Counted from the stretch's first letter, positions 8,996 through 18,661 are shown. The stretch is 64,000 nucleotides of DNA from CAVQOB01 sp963714325 (GCA_963714325.1 CAVQOB010000001.1:62001-126000); one strand, 5' to 3'. Translations and numbers: made by a program. Notes: generated by a model from the letters alone, not told the origin.

Positions 8996-9931
8996 ATGAA
9001 GACGAGGGGCGGCCTCAGCCGCATGGCGCGTTCAATGCACATCAAAATTGGGACGCGTCGCAGCCCCCTTGCTATCGCGCAGACCAATTCGGTGATTAGC
9101 CAGATCAAGGCGAAGCGTCCGGATATCGAGTTCTCGCTCTGCACGATTGCAACCATCGCCGATAAGGACCGCGTATCCGAGTTCCATCAATTCGGGATCA
9201 TTGGCGTTTTCTCGACCGAACATGAAGAGCAGCTGGTTTCGCGCGACGTGGATATCGTCGTCCACTCGTTGAAGGATCTGCCGACGACGCTGCGTGATGG
9301 TCTGGTGCTGGCCGCCGTCCCACCACGCGCTGATCCGCGCGACGTGCTCTGTGGCGCGACGCTGGCAACATTGAAGCAGGGTGCAACGGTCGGCACCGGT
9401 TCGCTCCGGCGATGCGCGCAAATCCTCAACCTGCGCCCCGACGTCAAGGTCGTGCCGATCCGCGGCAACATCGGCCCGCGCCTCGCCAAGATCAGCGACG
9501 AGAACGGCCTCGACGCCGTTATTCTGGCGGAAGCCGGCCTGCATCGCCTGAGCCTCGGCGAAGCTGCGTGGGAGCGTCTGGCGCCCGAAATCTTCCCCTA
9601 TGCCGTCGGGCAAGGTGCACTCGGTGTACAGGCGCGCGCGGACGATGCCGACATCCTCGCTATTCTTAAGGACATCGAAGACCCCAAGACGCGCGCCGAA
9701 GTCGACAGTGAGCGCGCCATGATGCACGCGCTCGGTGCGGGCTGCAGCCTGCCGGTTGGCGCACACGCGAGTTGGCAAGGGGAGCGGCTCTCGCTGTTGG
9801 CACAGATCACATCGCTTGACGGCCGCAACCGGATTGTTGCGACCGAGCATGGACCCTGGAACCGCGCCGAGGATGTCGGGCTGGCGGCCGCCGAGACGCT
9901 GCGCGTTCGTGGCGGTGCCGAGATTTTCTAA
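8996..9931 (+). CDS. Hydroxymethylbilane synthase-like protein (divergent HemC)
   Basis: HemC condenses four porphobilinogens to hydroxymethylbilane. This 311-residue protein keeps most of the catalytic set: IGTRRSPLAIAQ (18-29), HSLKDLPT with the catalytic Asp94, the double Arg of GTGSLRRCAQ (138-139), RGNIGPRLAKI (156-166) and the dipyrromethane-attaching Cys250 (GAGCSLPVGAH). The normal loop GGKGLFxKELE instead reads GIIGVFSTEHE (68-78), losing the conserved lysine, and TxGD reads TIAD. A housekeeping HemC is rarely beside an MmgE/PrpD gene, so this may be a paralog. The start is uncertain: ATGs at 9023 and 9035 are alternatives, the last giving a normal N-terminus. A gap of 203 nt separates it from the preceding genes. 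Confidence 0.85.
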   Translation: MKTRGGLSRMARSMHIKIGTRRSPLAIAQTNSVISQIKAKRPDIEFSLCTIATIADKDRVSEFHQFGIIGVFSTEHEEQLVSRDVDIVVHSLKDLPTTLRDGLVLAAVPPRADPRDVLCGATLATLKQGATVGTGSLRRCAQILNLRPDVKVVPIRGNIGPRLAKISDENGLDAVILAEAGLHRLSLGEAAWERLAPEIFPYAVGQGALGVQARADDADILAILKDIEDPKTRAEVDSERAMMHALGAGCSLPVGAHASWQGERLSLLAQITSLDGRNRIVATEHGPWNRAEDVGLAAAETLRVRGGAEIF

Positions 9932-9986
9932 ATCGTCCTATCGGAACTATTGCGGGCACTACAAGCTGCAGAAGTCCTGAGACCAG

Positions 9987-10757
9987 TCACGTCGACGTTA
10001 CGTCAACCTGTGGCCTGTCGCGAGCCGCCCGCAATGCTTCGCCAAAATGTACCCGCATGTTCATGACATGGATCGACAGAGCGGCTTCGGCCGCTTGCAC
10101 ATCGGCCTTTGCGAATGCCCTGATGATGGCGCGGTGGCCAGCACTCGACGCCATGCGAGACCCTTCTGATCCCCTGGCGAAGTAGCGAATAGCGCCAACC
10201 CGGCCAGAGACCAGCGAGTAGGATTGGACCAGGATCTGGTTGCCGCAACCGGCAAACAGCGCGTTGTGAAATTCGGCGTCGGCCTTGGCTGCTGCCAATG
10301 GATCGCCGACCACCTCTGCGTGTTCCATGGCGCTTTGGGCGGTTTCGAGTGCCGCGAGTGTTGCGATCGGCGCGCGACGTTGCGCGAGCCGGAGTGCATG
10401 GGCCTCGACCATCAGGCGGAATTCGCAGAGTTCGGCGATGTCCGGTTCGGTCGGTTGAAAGACATAGCTGCCGCGCTGCGGCAAGATCACGATCAGTCCC
10501 TGCAGTTGCAGCGCAGTGAGGGCTTCGCGGACCGGTGTGCGGCTGACGTTGAGCAAGTTGGCGAGGCGATCCTCCGAGACGGGCTCACCGAGCGAAAGTT
10601 CTCCAAACATAATGGCGTCGCGGATACGCTCTTCGACCATAACGGCAAGTGCGGGCCGTCGCGTGGCGTTGATTGCGCGAAGCGCTGACGGAGTTGGAGC
10701 TGATGCGGACGTGGTGGTCACTGGACCCGCGGCAATCTTGACAGGTTGTCGCATCAC
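9987..10757 (-). CDS. GntR family transcriptional regulator with FCD domain
   Basis: This is a DNA-binding repressor or activator of the FadR subgroup, 256 residues. The winged helix-turn-helix is at about 38-105 (ERIRDAIMFGELSLGEPVSE ... NLLNVSRTPVREALTALQLQG), followed by a C-terminal all-helical FCD effector domain from about 110. The FCD metal-site pattern is visible as the D of DAEFHNALF, the H of GHRAII and the H of SIHVMNMR. The start is ATGATG at the gene's 5' end; an unusual 35-residue Thr/Ala/Pro-rich tail precedes the HTH. A palindrome sits immediately upstream, so it probably controls itself and the divergent SDR-TRAP genes. Confidence 0.9.
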   Translation of the reverse strand: MMRQPVKIAAGPVTTTSASAPTPSALRAINATRRPALAVMVEERIRDAIMFGELSLGEPVSEDRLANLLNVSRTPVREALTALQLQGLIVILPQRGSYVFQPTEPDIAELCEFRLMVEAHALRLAQRRAPIATLAALETAQSAMEHAEVVGDPLAAAKADAEFHNALFAGCGNQILVQSYSLVSGRVGAIRYFARGSEGSRMASSAGHRAIIRAFAKADVQAAEAALSIHVMNMRVHFGEALRAARDRPQVDVTST

Positions 10758-10760
10758 TGC

Positions 10761-10789
10761 GTACTACTGAGGTACAGCATGGTAGTACC
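10761..10789. promoter_or_regulatory. Putative GntR operator, inverted repeat
   Basis: GTACTAC (10761-10767) is matched by GTAGTAC (10782-10788), a perfect 7-bp inverted repeat. Nested inside it is GGTAC (10771-10775) paired with GTACC (10785-10789). It starts 4 nt upstream of the GntR start codon and lies between that gene and the divergent SDR gene. Position and symmetry fit an autoregulatory operator; no binding has been shown. Confidence 0.5.
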
Positions 10790-10926
10790 CAAGCAAAGTG
10801 GACACAAGATCGTTGTTGGCACGCTCATCAAAGCGGCGATGGCCATGCTGATCGGACAAGATCCAATCTGGGGTGCTGCGACGTCATGCAGTGGGATGGG
10901 AACGCAGCTGGGATAGGCCGCCACGG

Positions 10927-11668
10927 ATGGCGCATGCACTCAAAGGGCAGACGGCCATTGTCACCGGCGGCGCACGCGGGATCGGGCGTGGCATCGCTAA
11001 GCGATTGGCAGCCGAGGGCTGCGAGGTCGTCATCTGGGATGTGGCGCCGCAGAATTTTCAAGCCGACGATGCAGGCTTCGAGCCCGCCATTCTCAAAGCC
11101 GTCGATGTAACGGATCTGGCGGCGGTCGAGACGGCTTTCCGTGAGGCCGTCGCGCATAGTGGAAAAGTCGAAATCCTGGTCAACAATGCGGGCATCAACG
11201 GGCCCATCACGCCGCTGTGGGATTATCCGCTGGATGCGTGGAAACGGGTCCTCGACATCAATTTGACCGGCGTCTTTCATGGCTGCCGGGCGGCCGTTCC
11301 CCACATGCGCGAACGTCGCTATGGCCGGATCATCAACGTCGCCTCGATTGCCGGCAAGGAGGGGGTGCCGGGCATTTCCGCCTATTGCGCGGCGAAGGCC
11401 GGCGTGATCGCCATGACCAAGTCGCTCGCCAAGGAGATGGCGCAGGACGGCGTCACTGCCAATTGCATCGCCCCGGCGATCACCGAAACCGATTTGTTCA
11501 GCGAAATGACGCCCGAACACATCGCGGCGATGAAGGCCAAGATCCCGATGGGGCGAGCGCTGCAGCATCGACGAGATCGCCGCCATGGTCGCCTGGATCG
11601 CCAGCCCGGAATGCAGTTTTACGACCGGGTTCGCCTTTGATCTGACGGGAGGGCGCGCGACCTACTGA
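10927..11668 (+). pseudogene. SDR family oxidoreductase, frameshifted near the C-terminus
   Basis: This is a short-chain dehydrogenase of the FabG-like classical type. The chosen start is MAHALKGQTAIVTGG at 10927; the Rossmann motif TGGARGIGRG is at about residues 14-23, NNAG near 90, Ser of ASIAG near 140, and the catalytic YCAAKAG Tyr/Lys near 155-159. After IPMGRAL (around 11560) the frame breaks. One extra base near 11558-11563 removes the usual ending; skipping it restores SIDEIAAMVAWIASPEC and TTGFAFDLTGGRATY, ending at 11668. As written, the frame instead ends at 11640 with an unrelated tail. The core enzyme is complete, so this is either a very recent mutation or a sequence error. It is the first gene of the SDR-TRAP unit. 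Confidence 0.85.
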
Positions 11669-11843
11669 GAGTGGGACGAACCGCGATCGCGCGGAGCAGG
11701 CGAATTGCATCAGCGGCGGCGCCACTTCGGGCGTGCAACTTGCGGCGAAGACTAAACAGGGATCGCTTTGAAACGGCTACCGGAGCGACAGAAAGTTCGA
11801 TATCAAGCAAACCAAGCAGGCCAAACAGGGAGGAATGACTGAC

Positions 11844-12841
11844 ATGAAAACCATCAACCGCCGCCGGTTCGCCGGGGCCATCGCATCGGCCGTTGTCGCC
11901 GTGGCGGCCGCATCCAGCGCCTTCGCGCAAAACGTCACGCTGCGCCTGTCGGCGCCGGCATCACGCCGACCGACCAGCGCGCCATCGGCATGACCGAAGT
12001 CTTCGGCCCCGCCGTCAAGGGCTTCGCTGACTTCCAGCCGCACTGGAACGCCACGCTGTTCAAGCAGGGCACCGAGCTCGAAGCCATCGCCCGCGGCAAT
12101 CTCGAGATGTCGATCACCTCGCCGCAGGAACTGGCGACGCATCATTCCTGGCTGGTCGATCTTCACCGCCGGCTATCTGCTGCGCGACGCCGATCACCAG
12201 AAGAAGGTGTTCTCCAGCGACTTCATGAACGGCCTGAAGGACGAAACCGAAGCGAAGCTCGGCGTCAAATTGCTGTCGGTCATGTATCTCGGCCGCCGCC
12301 AGGTGAACCTGCGCACCGACAAGGAAATCAAGACGCCGGCCGATCTCGCTGGCGTCAAGATGCGCATGCCGCGGCACTGAAGCCTGGCTGTTCCTCGGCA
12401 AGGCGCTCGGCGCCAACCCGCTGCCGATGGCCTTCACCGAAGTTTACACGGCGCTGCAGACCGGCGCGATCGACGGCCAGGACAACCCGCTGCCGACCGT
12501 GCGCGACAGTCAAGTTCTTCGAAGTGACCAAGCAGATCGTGCTGACATCGCACCTCGTCGACCAGAACTATATCGCCATCTCCAAGAAGGTCTGGGACAA
12601 GTTCACGCCCGCCCAACAGGCAACGTTGCAGAAGGCGGCCGACGATGCCGCCGAGAAGGGCCGCCAGGCCCAGCTGAAACTCGAAGCCGAACTCGAAGCG
12701 TTCTTCAAGGAAAAAGGCCTCAAGGTCTACACGCCTGACCTCGCCGCCTTCCGCACCAAGGTGCAGAAGGACTACCTCGCGTCGAAGTTCGCCAAGGACT
12801 GGCCGGCTGGCCTGATCGACAAGATCAACGCGGTGAAGTGA
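11844..12841 (+). pseudogene. TRAP transporter solute-binding protein DctP, four frame breaks
   Basis: This periplasmic binding protein of a TRAP carboxylate transporter starts at 11844 after AGGA, with a signal peptide ending SSAFAQ. The product is recognisable throughout only if the frame is changed near 11950 (one base missing), 12152, 12372 and 12511 (one extra base each). The stitched protein reads on through MSITSPQELATHH, SIFTAGYLLRDADHQKK, LLSVMYLGRRQVNLRT, the DctP hallmark TEVYTALQTGAIDGQDNPLP and KFFEVTKQIVLTSHL. No stop codons occur within the individual segments and similarity is continuous across the breaks. This favours sequence errors or very recent loss over old decay. It is followed by dctQ and dctM genes with the same problem. 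Confidence 0.85.
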
Positions 12842-12850
12842 ACGAGCCGA

Positions 12851-12884
12851 GAAAGCCTGGTATCACAGATGGTGCCAGGCTTTC
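12851..12884 (+). terminator. Intercistronic hairpin between dctP and dctQ
   Basis: GAAAGCCTGG (12851-12860) pairs perfectly with CCAGGCTTTC (12875-12884), with an inner CAC/GTG helix. There is no U-tract. In TRAP operons such stem-loops often protect the dctP mRNA or attenuate downstream expression so that binding protein exceeds permease; that role here is inferred. Confidence 0.5.
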
Positions 12885-12910
12885 GAGTTATTCGGCCTGG
12901 GGGACAGACG

Positions 12911-13431
12911 ATGAGCGGTGTATTGAGTTGGCTGCACAGGCGAGCAGTGGACTTTGCCTCGATCCTGCTCGGCCTGATGTTTATGGCGTTCATCGTCCAG
13001 ATCGTGTTCCGCTATTTCATCAATTGCCGCTCGACTGGACCTTGGAAGTCTGCCTGACACTCTGGCTGTGGGTGGTGTTCTGGGGCTCGGCGTTTCTGCT
13101 CGAAGACCACGATCACGTCCGCTTCGATATTTTTTATCAGATGTTCGGGGAAGGCGGCCGTCGCGTGCTTGCTTTCATTTATTCAGCCGCCATCGTTGCA
13201 GCGTTCGCTATCTCGCTGCCCGCTACCATCGACTACGTGACGTTCTACAAAATCAAGAAGAGCATGACGCTCGGCATTCGCCTCGACTTCGTCTTCAGCG
13301 TTTATCTCGTCTTTGCCATCGCGGTTATCCTGCAATACGCGCTGCGCTGCTGGCGCATCGTCACCGGGCAGCGGTTTGAAGCGCCGCCACCCTATGAAGT
13401 CGTCGCCGAGAATACCGAGATCAAGGCATGA
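12911..13431 (+). pseudogene. TRAP transporter small permease DctQ, one frame break
   Basis: This small four-helix membrane subunit starts at 12911 (MSGVLSWLHRRAVDFASILL) with GGGGA six bases upstream. The frame fails after IVQIVFRYFIN near 13025. Restoring one missing base there (most simply a G, giving an INWPLDWT-like reading) continues into LEVCLTLWLWVVFWGSAFLL and two more membrane helices up to the stop at 13429-13431. The stop overlaps the dctM start. The stitched length is about 173 residues, normal for DctQ. Confidence 0.83.
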
Positions 13432-14737
13432 GCAATTCGCTGATGTACTGCCTGTTGGCGCTGCTGTTTTCTGGCGTCGATCGGGGCACCGATCTCACTG
13501 GCGATGATCGCGTCTGCCATCGTCTATCTCGTTCGTCAAGGGGCAGAACCTCAGCCTCGCCGCCGAACAGATCATCCAAGGCCTTTACGACAGCTTCGTG
13601 CTGCTCGCGATACCGCTGTTCATCGTCGCTGCCAATTTCATGAACGCCGGTACGATTTCTGATCGCCTCACCGCGTTCTGCGTGGCGCTCGTCGGTCGCT
13701 TCAAGGGCGGCCTCGGCCACGTCAATGTCGTCACCAGCATGATCTTCGCAGGCATGTCCGGATCGGCGGTCGCCGACGCGGTCGGTCTTGGCAAAGTCTC
13801 GATCGACATGATGACCAAGGGCAACCGCTACACGCCCGGTTATTCTGCCGCGATCACAGCGGCGACGGCGGTGATCGGCCCGATCATTCCGCCTTCGATC
13901 CCGATGGTCCTCTATGCGCTCGTGTCGGATACCTCGATCGGCTACCTGTTCCTCGGCGGCGTCGTGCCGGGCCTCTTCATGTCGTTCGCGATGATGGGTC
14001 TCAACACCTATATGGCGCACAAGATGAACACCCCGCTCGAAGAGCCGGTGCCGCTGCGCGATATTCCCAAACTGACGCTACCGCGCGTTCCCCGCGCTGA
14101 TGATGCCGGTGATCCTGCTCGGCGGCATCTACGGCGGCGCTGCAACGCCAACCGAAGCCGCAGCAATTGCTGCCGCCTACGCTTTCATCGTCGCGGCAGT
14201 CTTCTATCGGCGCTCTGTCATTCGCGAGCATCCGCGGCGTCATGGCCGAAAGCGCGCGCTCGACGGCGTCCGTCGGACTCGTCATCGGCTCGTCACTGAT
14301 CTTCAACTACATCGTCGCCAGCGAGAACATCCCCGCGACCAGTCGCCGCCATGCTCAAGGGCATCGACATGGCGCCAATGACCTTCCTGTTGTGTTTCAA
14401 CGTGCTGTTCCTGGTCCTCGGCTGTCTGCTCGACGCCTCGACGATCATTCTTGTGATCATCCCAATATTCATCCCGACGCTGCGCGCGATGGGCATCGAT
14501 CTCGTGCACTTCGGCGTCGTCTCCGTCGTCAACTGCATGATCGGCTTGATCACGCCGCCTTACGGCATCCTGTTGTTCGTCATCAACGCGACCACCGGCA
14601 TCCCGCTGCGGGTCATTATCGTCAACATCTGGCCGTGGATCTGGGTGCTGGTCGCCTGCCTGCTGGCGATGATCCTGATCCCCGACATCGTGCTGTGGCT
14701 GCCGAAGTGGTTCGGGTACGTCCCGGGCAACAAGTAA
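13428..14737 (+). pseudogene. TRAP transporter large permease DctM, five frame breaks
   Basis: This is the large 12-helix permease. It starts at 13428, overlapping dctQ by ATGA. Five single extra bases near 13473, 13529, 14088, 14211 and 14341 must be skipped to read a continuous protein. Diagnostic segments are LLAIPLFIVAANFMNAG, FAGMSGSAVADAVGLGK, ATAVIGPIIPPSIPMVLYA, ILLGGIYGGAATPTEAAA and a C-terminal GLITPPYGILLFVIN. All family landmarks are present in order and the repaired length, about 434 residues, is normal. A hairpin terminator follows at 14764-14797. Confidence 0.85.
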
Positions 14738-14763
14738 CTTGGCAACGGCACTGCACCAAATCA

Positions 14764-14797
14764 AAAGCCCCCGCACGCAAGCGTACCGGGGCTCTTG
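14764..14797. terminator. Terminator between dctM and the PRC-barrel gene
   Basis: AAGCCCC and GGGGCTC form a GC-rich stem around ACGCAAGCGT, preceded by AAAA and followed by CTTGTT. It sits between convergent genes, so it may serve both strands. Confidence 0.55.
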
Positions 14798-14821
14798 TTG
14801 ACTGAAGTCGATGCGCCGGCG

Positions 14822-15439
14822 TTACTGCTTCGGCGTTGCCTTGTCCTTGCCGGCTTCCATCAGCTGCTTGCCTTTCTCGACCGCGGCGCCGCCGACTTCC
14901 TTAGTCTTGTCGATGGCGGCCTTGCCGACTTCGCCGGCCTTCTGCATGGCGGGACCAGCGGTCTCCTTCGACTTGTCCGTTAGTTCCTTGGCCTTTTCCT
15001 TGGCCCGTTCGACCAGCGTCTTGGCGGGTTCGGCACGCTTGAAGGGCTCGATAGCGGCCAGCAATTCCTTGCTCGCTGCCGGCAACGAAACAATGGTCTT
15101 GCCGTCCTTCTTTTCGAACTTGAGCGCCGAATAGCGCACGCCGATGCGCTTTTCGCCGGCGCCGAGGAAGCCGCCGACGCCCATGATCACGCCCTCGATC
15201 TCGTTCGAGGTACTCATGATCAGGTCCTCGATGTCGCCGATGATCTTGCCGTCCTTGTCCTGGACCTTGGCGCCAAGGATTTTGTCCTTGAGCAGGTACT
15301 GCGTCGCGGACTGGCCCTTGTAGAAGACGCCCGTCGGGATCTGGACCTTGGCGGCTTCGGGGGCTTTCTGCTGGGCGAGCGCAGGTGCTGTGATAGCAAG
15401 CCCGAGCGCCGCGATGAGGCTGAGGGACGTGAATTTCAT
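14822..15439 (-). CDS. Exported PRC-barrel domain protein with long helical tail
   Basis: This envelope protein of 205 residues has a signal peptide (LSLIAALGLAITAPALAQ). A PRC-barrel-like domain spans about residues 48-115 (LLKDKILGAKVQDKDGKIIG ... GVGGFLGAGEKRIGV). After about residue 125 comes a highly charged, Lys/Glu/Ala-rich stretch built from repeating KSKETAG / KTKEVGG units, resembling LEA-like or YtxH-type helices. Exported PRC-barrel proteins are common in Rhizobiales; their role is poorly known, and stress or envelope adhesion are guesses. It converges with the TRAP operon across a shared terminator. Confidence 0.82.
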   Translation of the reverse strand: MKFTSLSLIAALGLAITAPALAQQKAPEAAKVQIPTGVFYKGQSATQYLLKDKILGAKVQDKDGKIIGDIEDLIMSTSNEIEGVIMGVGGFLGAGEKRIGVRYSALKFEKKDGKTIVSLPAASKELLAAIEPFKRAEPAKTLVERAKEKAKELTDKSKETAGPAMQKAGEVGKAAIDKTKEVGGAAVEKGKQLMEAGKDKATPKQ

Positions 15440-15768
15440 TGGAGATCCTTTGCTGCCGGCGATGCGGCTGAGATGCTTCGAAGCGGCCCCCTCGGAGGAG
15501 CGTTGCCTGAACGGGCAAGTAGTGACAATTCATGGCGCCTGCAAGTCACCCGCCTGAATGCAGGCTAAATTGGATGAAATGCCGCAGCCAAAGCCCAGGT
15601 TTTGCGCGAGAAACTGGGGAAAAAGCTCAAGTTTTCGACGGGCTGGGAGGGCGACGGTTGCCGCCTGTCGATCGCATGCTATACCAGCCATGATTCCGCG
15701 CGGTGATCAACGCCGCGACGCTGGCCGTAAGGCTGGCCGTCATGGCAGCGTGATGCCGATAGCATGGT

Positions 15769-18612
15769 GTGGTCGCTCGACGACCGTCCGACAACAACAG
15801 GCGACGCCCCTTGGCCGACGATAAGACTCCGCCACGTGATCCTGCAGGCCCCACCGGCAAGCAGCCGGCCGATATCCGTCCGATCTCGATCGCCGACGAG
15901 ATGAAGCGGTCATTCCTCGACTATGCCATGAGCGTGATCGTCAGCCGCGCACTGCCGGACGTGCGCGACGGCTTGAAGCCCGTGCATCGCCGCATCCTCT
16001 ATGCGATGAACCAGCTCAATCTCGCCTGGAACCGCAAGCATATGAAGTCAGCCAAAGTCGTCGGCGAGACGATGGGTGATTTCCACCCACACGGTAATCT
16101 TGCGATCTATGACGCCTTGGTACGTCTCGCGCAGGATTTTTCGATGCGCGTGCCGCTGATCGATGGCCAGGGCAACTTCGGATCCGTTGACGGCGATCCA
16201 CCGGCGGCCGAGCGCTACACCGAAAGTCGCCTCGCCAAGGTCGCTTCATTCCTGCTCGACGACCTCGATAAGGACACGATCGATTTCCGCGACAACTACG
16301 ATGGCCGCGTGCAGGAACCATCGGTACTGCCGGCCAAGTTCCCGAACCTGCTCGTCAATGGCGCCGGCGGCATCGCCGTCGGACTTGCAACCAATATCCC
16401 GCCGCACAATCTCGGCGAGGTTGTTGACGCCTGTATTGCAGCACTCGACAACCCGGAAATCACGATCGACGAGCTTTGCCAGATCATCCCGGGGCCGGAT
16501 TTCCCGACCGGCGCCATGATCCTCGGCCGAGCCGGATCGCTCGCCGCCTATCACAAGGGCCGCGGTTCGATTGTCATGCGCGCCAAGGTGCACACCGAGG
16601 ACATCCGCAAGGATCGCACTGCGCTCATTGTCACGGCCATTCCCTATCAGGTGAACAAGAAGACGCTGATCGAGCACATCGCGGAGATGATCCGCGACAA
16701 GAAGCTCGAGGGCATTTCGGATCTGTGGGACGAGAGCAACCGCGAGGGCATGCGCGTCGTCATCGAGTTGAAGCGCGATGCCGTTCCCGATGTCGTGCTC
16801 AATCAGCTCTGGCGCCACTCGGACCTGCAGACGGCATTCAGCGCCAACATGGTGGCGATCAACGGCGGCCGCCCCGAGCAGATGAACTTGCGCGACATGA
16901 TCATGGCGTTCGTGCAGTTCCGCGAGGAAGTGGTGTCGCGGCGCACCAAGCACCTGCTGAACAAGGCCCGCAATCGCGCGCACGTGCTGGTCGGTCTCGC
17001 CATCGCGGTCGCCAACATCGACGACGTGATCAAACTGATCCGCGCGGCGGCAAGCCCGGCCGAGGCGCGCGAGAAGCTGACCGAGCGGTTCTGGCCGGCT
17101 CGCGACGTAGCCCCGCTGGTCGAACTGATTGCCGATCCGCGCCATAAGGTCGAAAGCGACGGCACCTACAAGCTGTCCGAAGAACAGGCAGCGGCCATCC
17201 TTGCCCTCACCCTGTCGCGTCTGACGGCTCTCGGCCGCGATGAGATCGGCGACGAGTTGCGCAAGATCGGCAACGAAATCAAGGATTACCTGGATATCCT
17301 GTCGTCACGCGTGCGGATGATCAACATCATCAAGGACGAACTCGGCTCTATCAAGTCTGAATTCGCAACGCCGCGCCGTACCGAAATTCTCGATATCGAG
17401 GGCGACCTCGAGGACGAGGACCTGATCCAGCGCGAGGATTGCGTCGTCACCGTCAGCCACAAGGGCTACGTCAAGCGCGTTCCGCTGGCGACATATCGTG
17501 CGCAACGTCGCGGTGGCAAGGGCCGCTCGGGCATGTCGACGCGGGACGAGGACGTCGTCACGCAGATCTTCATTGCCTCGACCCACACGCCGGTATTGTT
17601 CTTCTCCTCGCGCGGCATGTGCTACCGCATGAAGGTCTGGCGCTTGCCGGCGGCAACACCACAATCGACCGGCAAGGCGCTGGTCAATCTGCTGCCTCTG
17701 CAGGAAGGCGAGACGATCACCTCGATCCTGCCGTTGCCGGAAGATGCCTCGACCTGGGGCGCGCTGGAGCTGATGTTCGCGACGCGCTCGGGCGGCATCC
17801 GCCGCAACAGCCTTGCCGACTTCGAGAGCATCAATCGCCTCGGCAAGATCGCGATGAAGCTCGACGAAGGCGATCAGATCATCCATGTGGCGATCGCCAA
17901 ACCGGATCAGGATGTACAACTGACAACCAGGCTCGGCCAGGCCATTCGCTTCCTGATTGGCGACGAGGTGCGGCTGTTCGCTGGACGTAGTTCGGACGGC
18001 GTGCGCGGCATTCGGCTCGCAGCCGGCGACCATGTCATCTCGATGGCGATCCTGCGCCACGTCGAGGCGTCGACCGAGGAACGCTACGCCTACCTCAAGC
18101 AAGCAGCCGCCATGCGGCGTGCCGAGACGGATGAAGACGGTGACGCTCCTTCGACAGCCGTTGCCGATGACGAGGACGTCGCCAGCGGCACGGCCGAGTT
18201 GACGCCGGAGCGTTATGCCGAGATGAGTGCGCTCGAACAGTTCATCTTGACCGTTTCCGAGCGTGGTTTTGGCAAGCGGTCGTCATCCTACGACTACCGC
18301 TTGTCCGGTCGTGGCGGCAAAGGCATCACGGCGATGGGAGTCAACGACAAGATCGGTCCGCTGATCGCTTCGTTCCCGATCGACGAGTCCGATCAGATTA
18401 TGCTGGTGACCGACGCCGGTAAGCTGATCCGCTGCCCGGTGCATGACGTTCGCATCACCGGCCGCAACGCCTCGGGCGTGCGCATCTTCAAGACCGACGA
18501 AGCCGAGAAGGTCGTCTCGGTCGAGCGCATTCCTGATGACGGCTCGGCAGCGGAGGTCGATGCGGAGCCCGGTGGCGACGGTGATGCCGGCGGCGAGCCG
18601 ACGGCTCAATAG
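15769..18612 (+). CDS. gyrA: DNA gyrase subunit A
   Basis: This is the DNA cleavage-rejoining subunit of gyrase, up to 947 residues. The N-terminal breakage domain carries the catalytic tyrosine in ERYTESRL (about residue 149). The C-terminal beta-pinwheel contains the GyrA box QRRGGKG (about 579-585), which separates gyrase from topoisomerase IV, and a second degenerate blade motif GRGGKG. An acidic insert (ETDEDGDAPST..DDEDVAS) sits near residues 785-805. The quinolone-determining region reads HPHGNLAIYD at 16084-16113. The start is either ATG 15769 or TTG 15811; the latter begins LADDKTPPRD with AGG 9 nt upstream and may be the true one. The gene is transcribed alone. Confidence 0.95.
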   Translation: MVARRPSDNNRRRPLADDKTPPRDPAGPTGKQPADIRPISIADEMKRSFLDYAMSVIVSRALPDVRDGLKPVHRRILYAMNQLNLAWNRKHMKSAKVVGETMGDFHPHGNLAIYDALVRLAQDFSMRVPLIDGQGNFGSVDGDPPAAERYTESRLAKVASFLLDDLDKDTIDFRDNYDGRVQEPSVLPAKFPNLLVNGAGGIAVGLATNIPPHNLGEVVDACIAALDNPEITIDELCQIIPGPDFPTGAMILGRAGSLAAYHKGRGSIVMRAKVHTEDIRKDRTALIVTAIPYQVNKKTLIEHIAEMIRDKKLEGISDLWDESNREGMRVVIELKRDAVPDVVLNQLWRHSDLQTAFSANMVAINGGRPEQMNLRDMIMAFVQFREEVVSRRTKHLLNKARNRAHVLVGLAIAVANIDDVIKLIRAAASPAEAREKLTERFWPARDVAPLVELIADPRHKVESDGTYKLSEEQAAAILALTLSRLTALGRDEIGDELRKIGNEIKDYLDILSSRVRMINIIKDELGSIKSEFATPRRTEILDIEGDLEDEDLIQREDCVVTVSHKGYVKRVPLATYRAQRRGGKGRSGMSTRDEDVVTQIFIASTHTPVLFFSSRGMCYRMKVWRLPAATPQSTGKALVNLLPLQEGETITSILPLPEDASTWGALELMFATRSGGIRRNSLADFESINRLGKIAMKLDEGDQIIHVAIAKPDQDVQLTTRLGQAIRFLIGDEVRLFAGRSSDGVRGIRLAAGDHVISMAILRHVEASTEERYAYLKQAAAMRRAETDEDGDAPSTAVADDEDVASGTAELTPERYAEMSALEQFILTVSERGFGKRSSSYDYRLSGRGGKGITAMGVNDKIGPLIASFPIDESDQIMLVTDAGKLIRCPVHDVRITGRNASGVRIFKTDEAEKVVSVERIPDDGSAAEVDAEPGGDGDAGGEPTAQ

Positions 18613-18661
18613 CGCACCCGTTGGTTGCGGTCATCGCCGGTCAGGACCTGAAAGACTGGCT

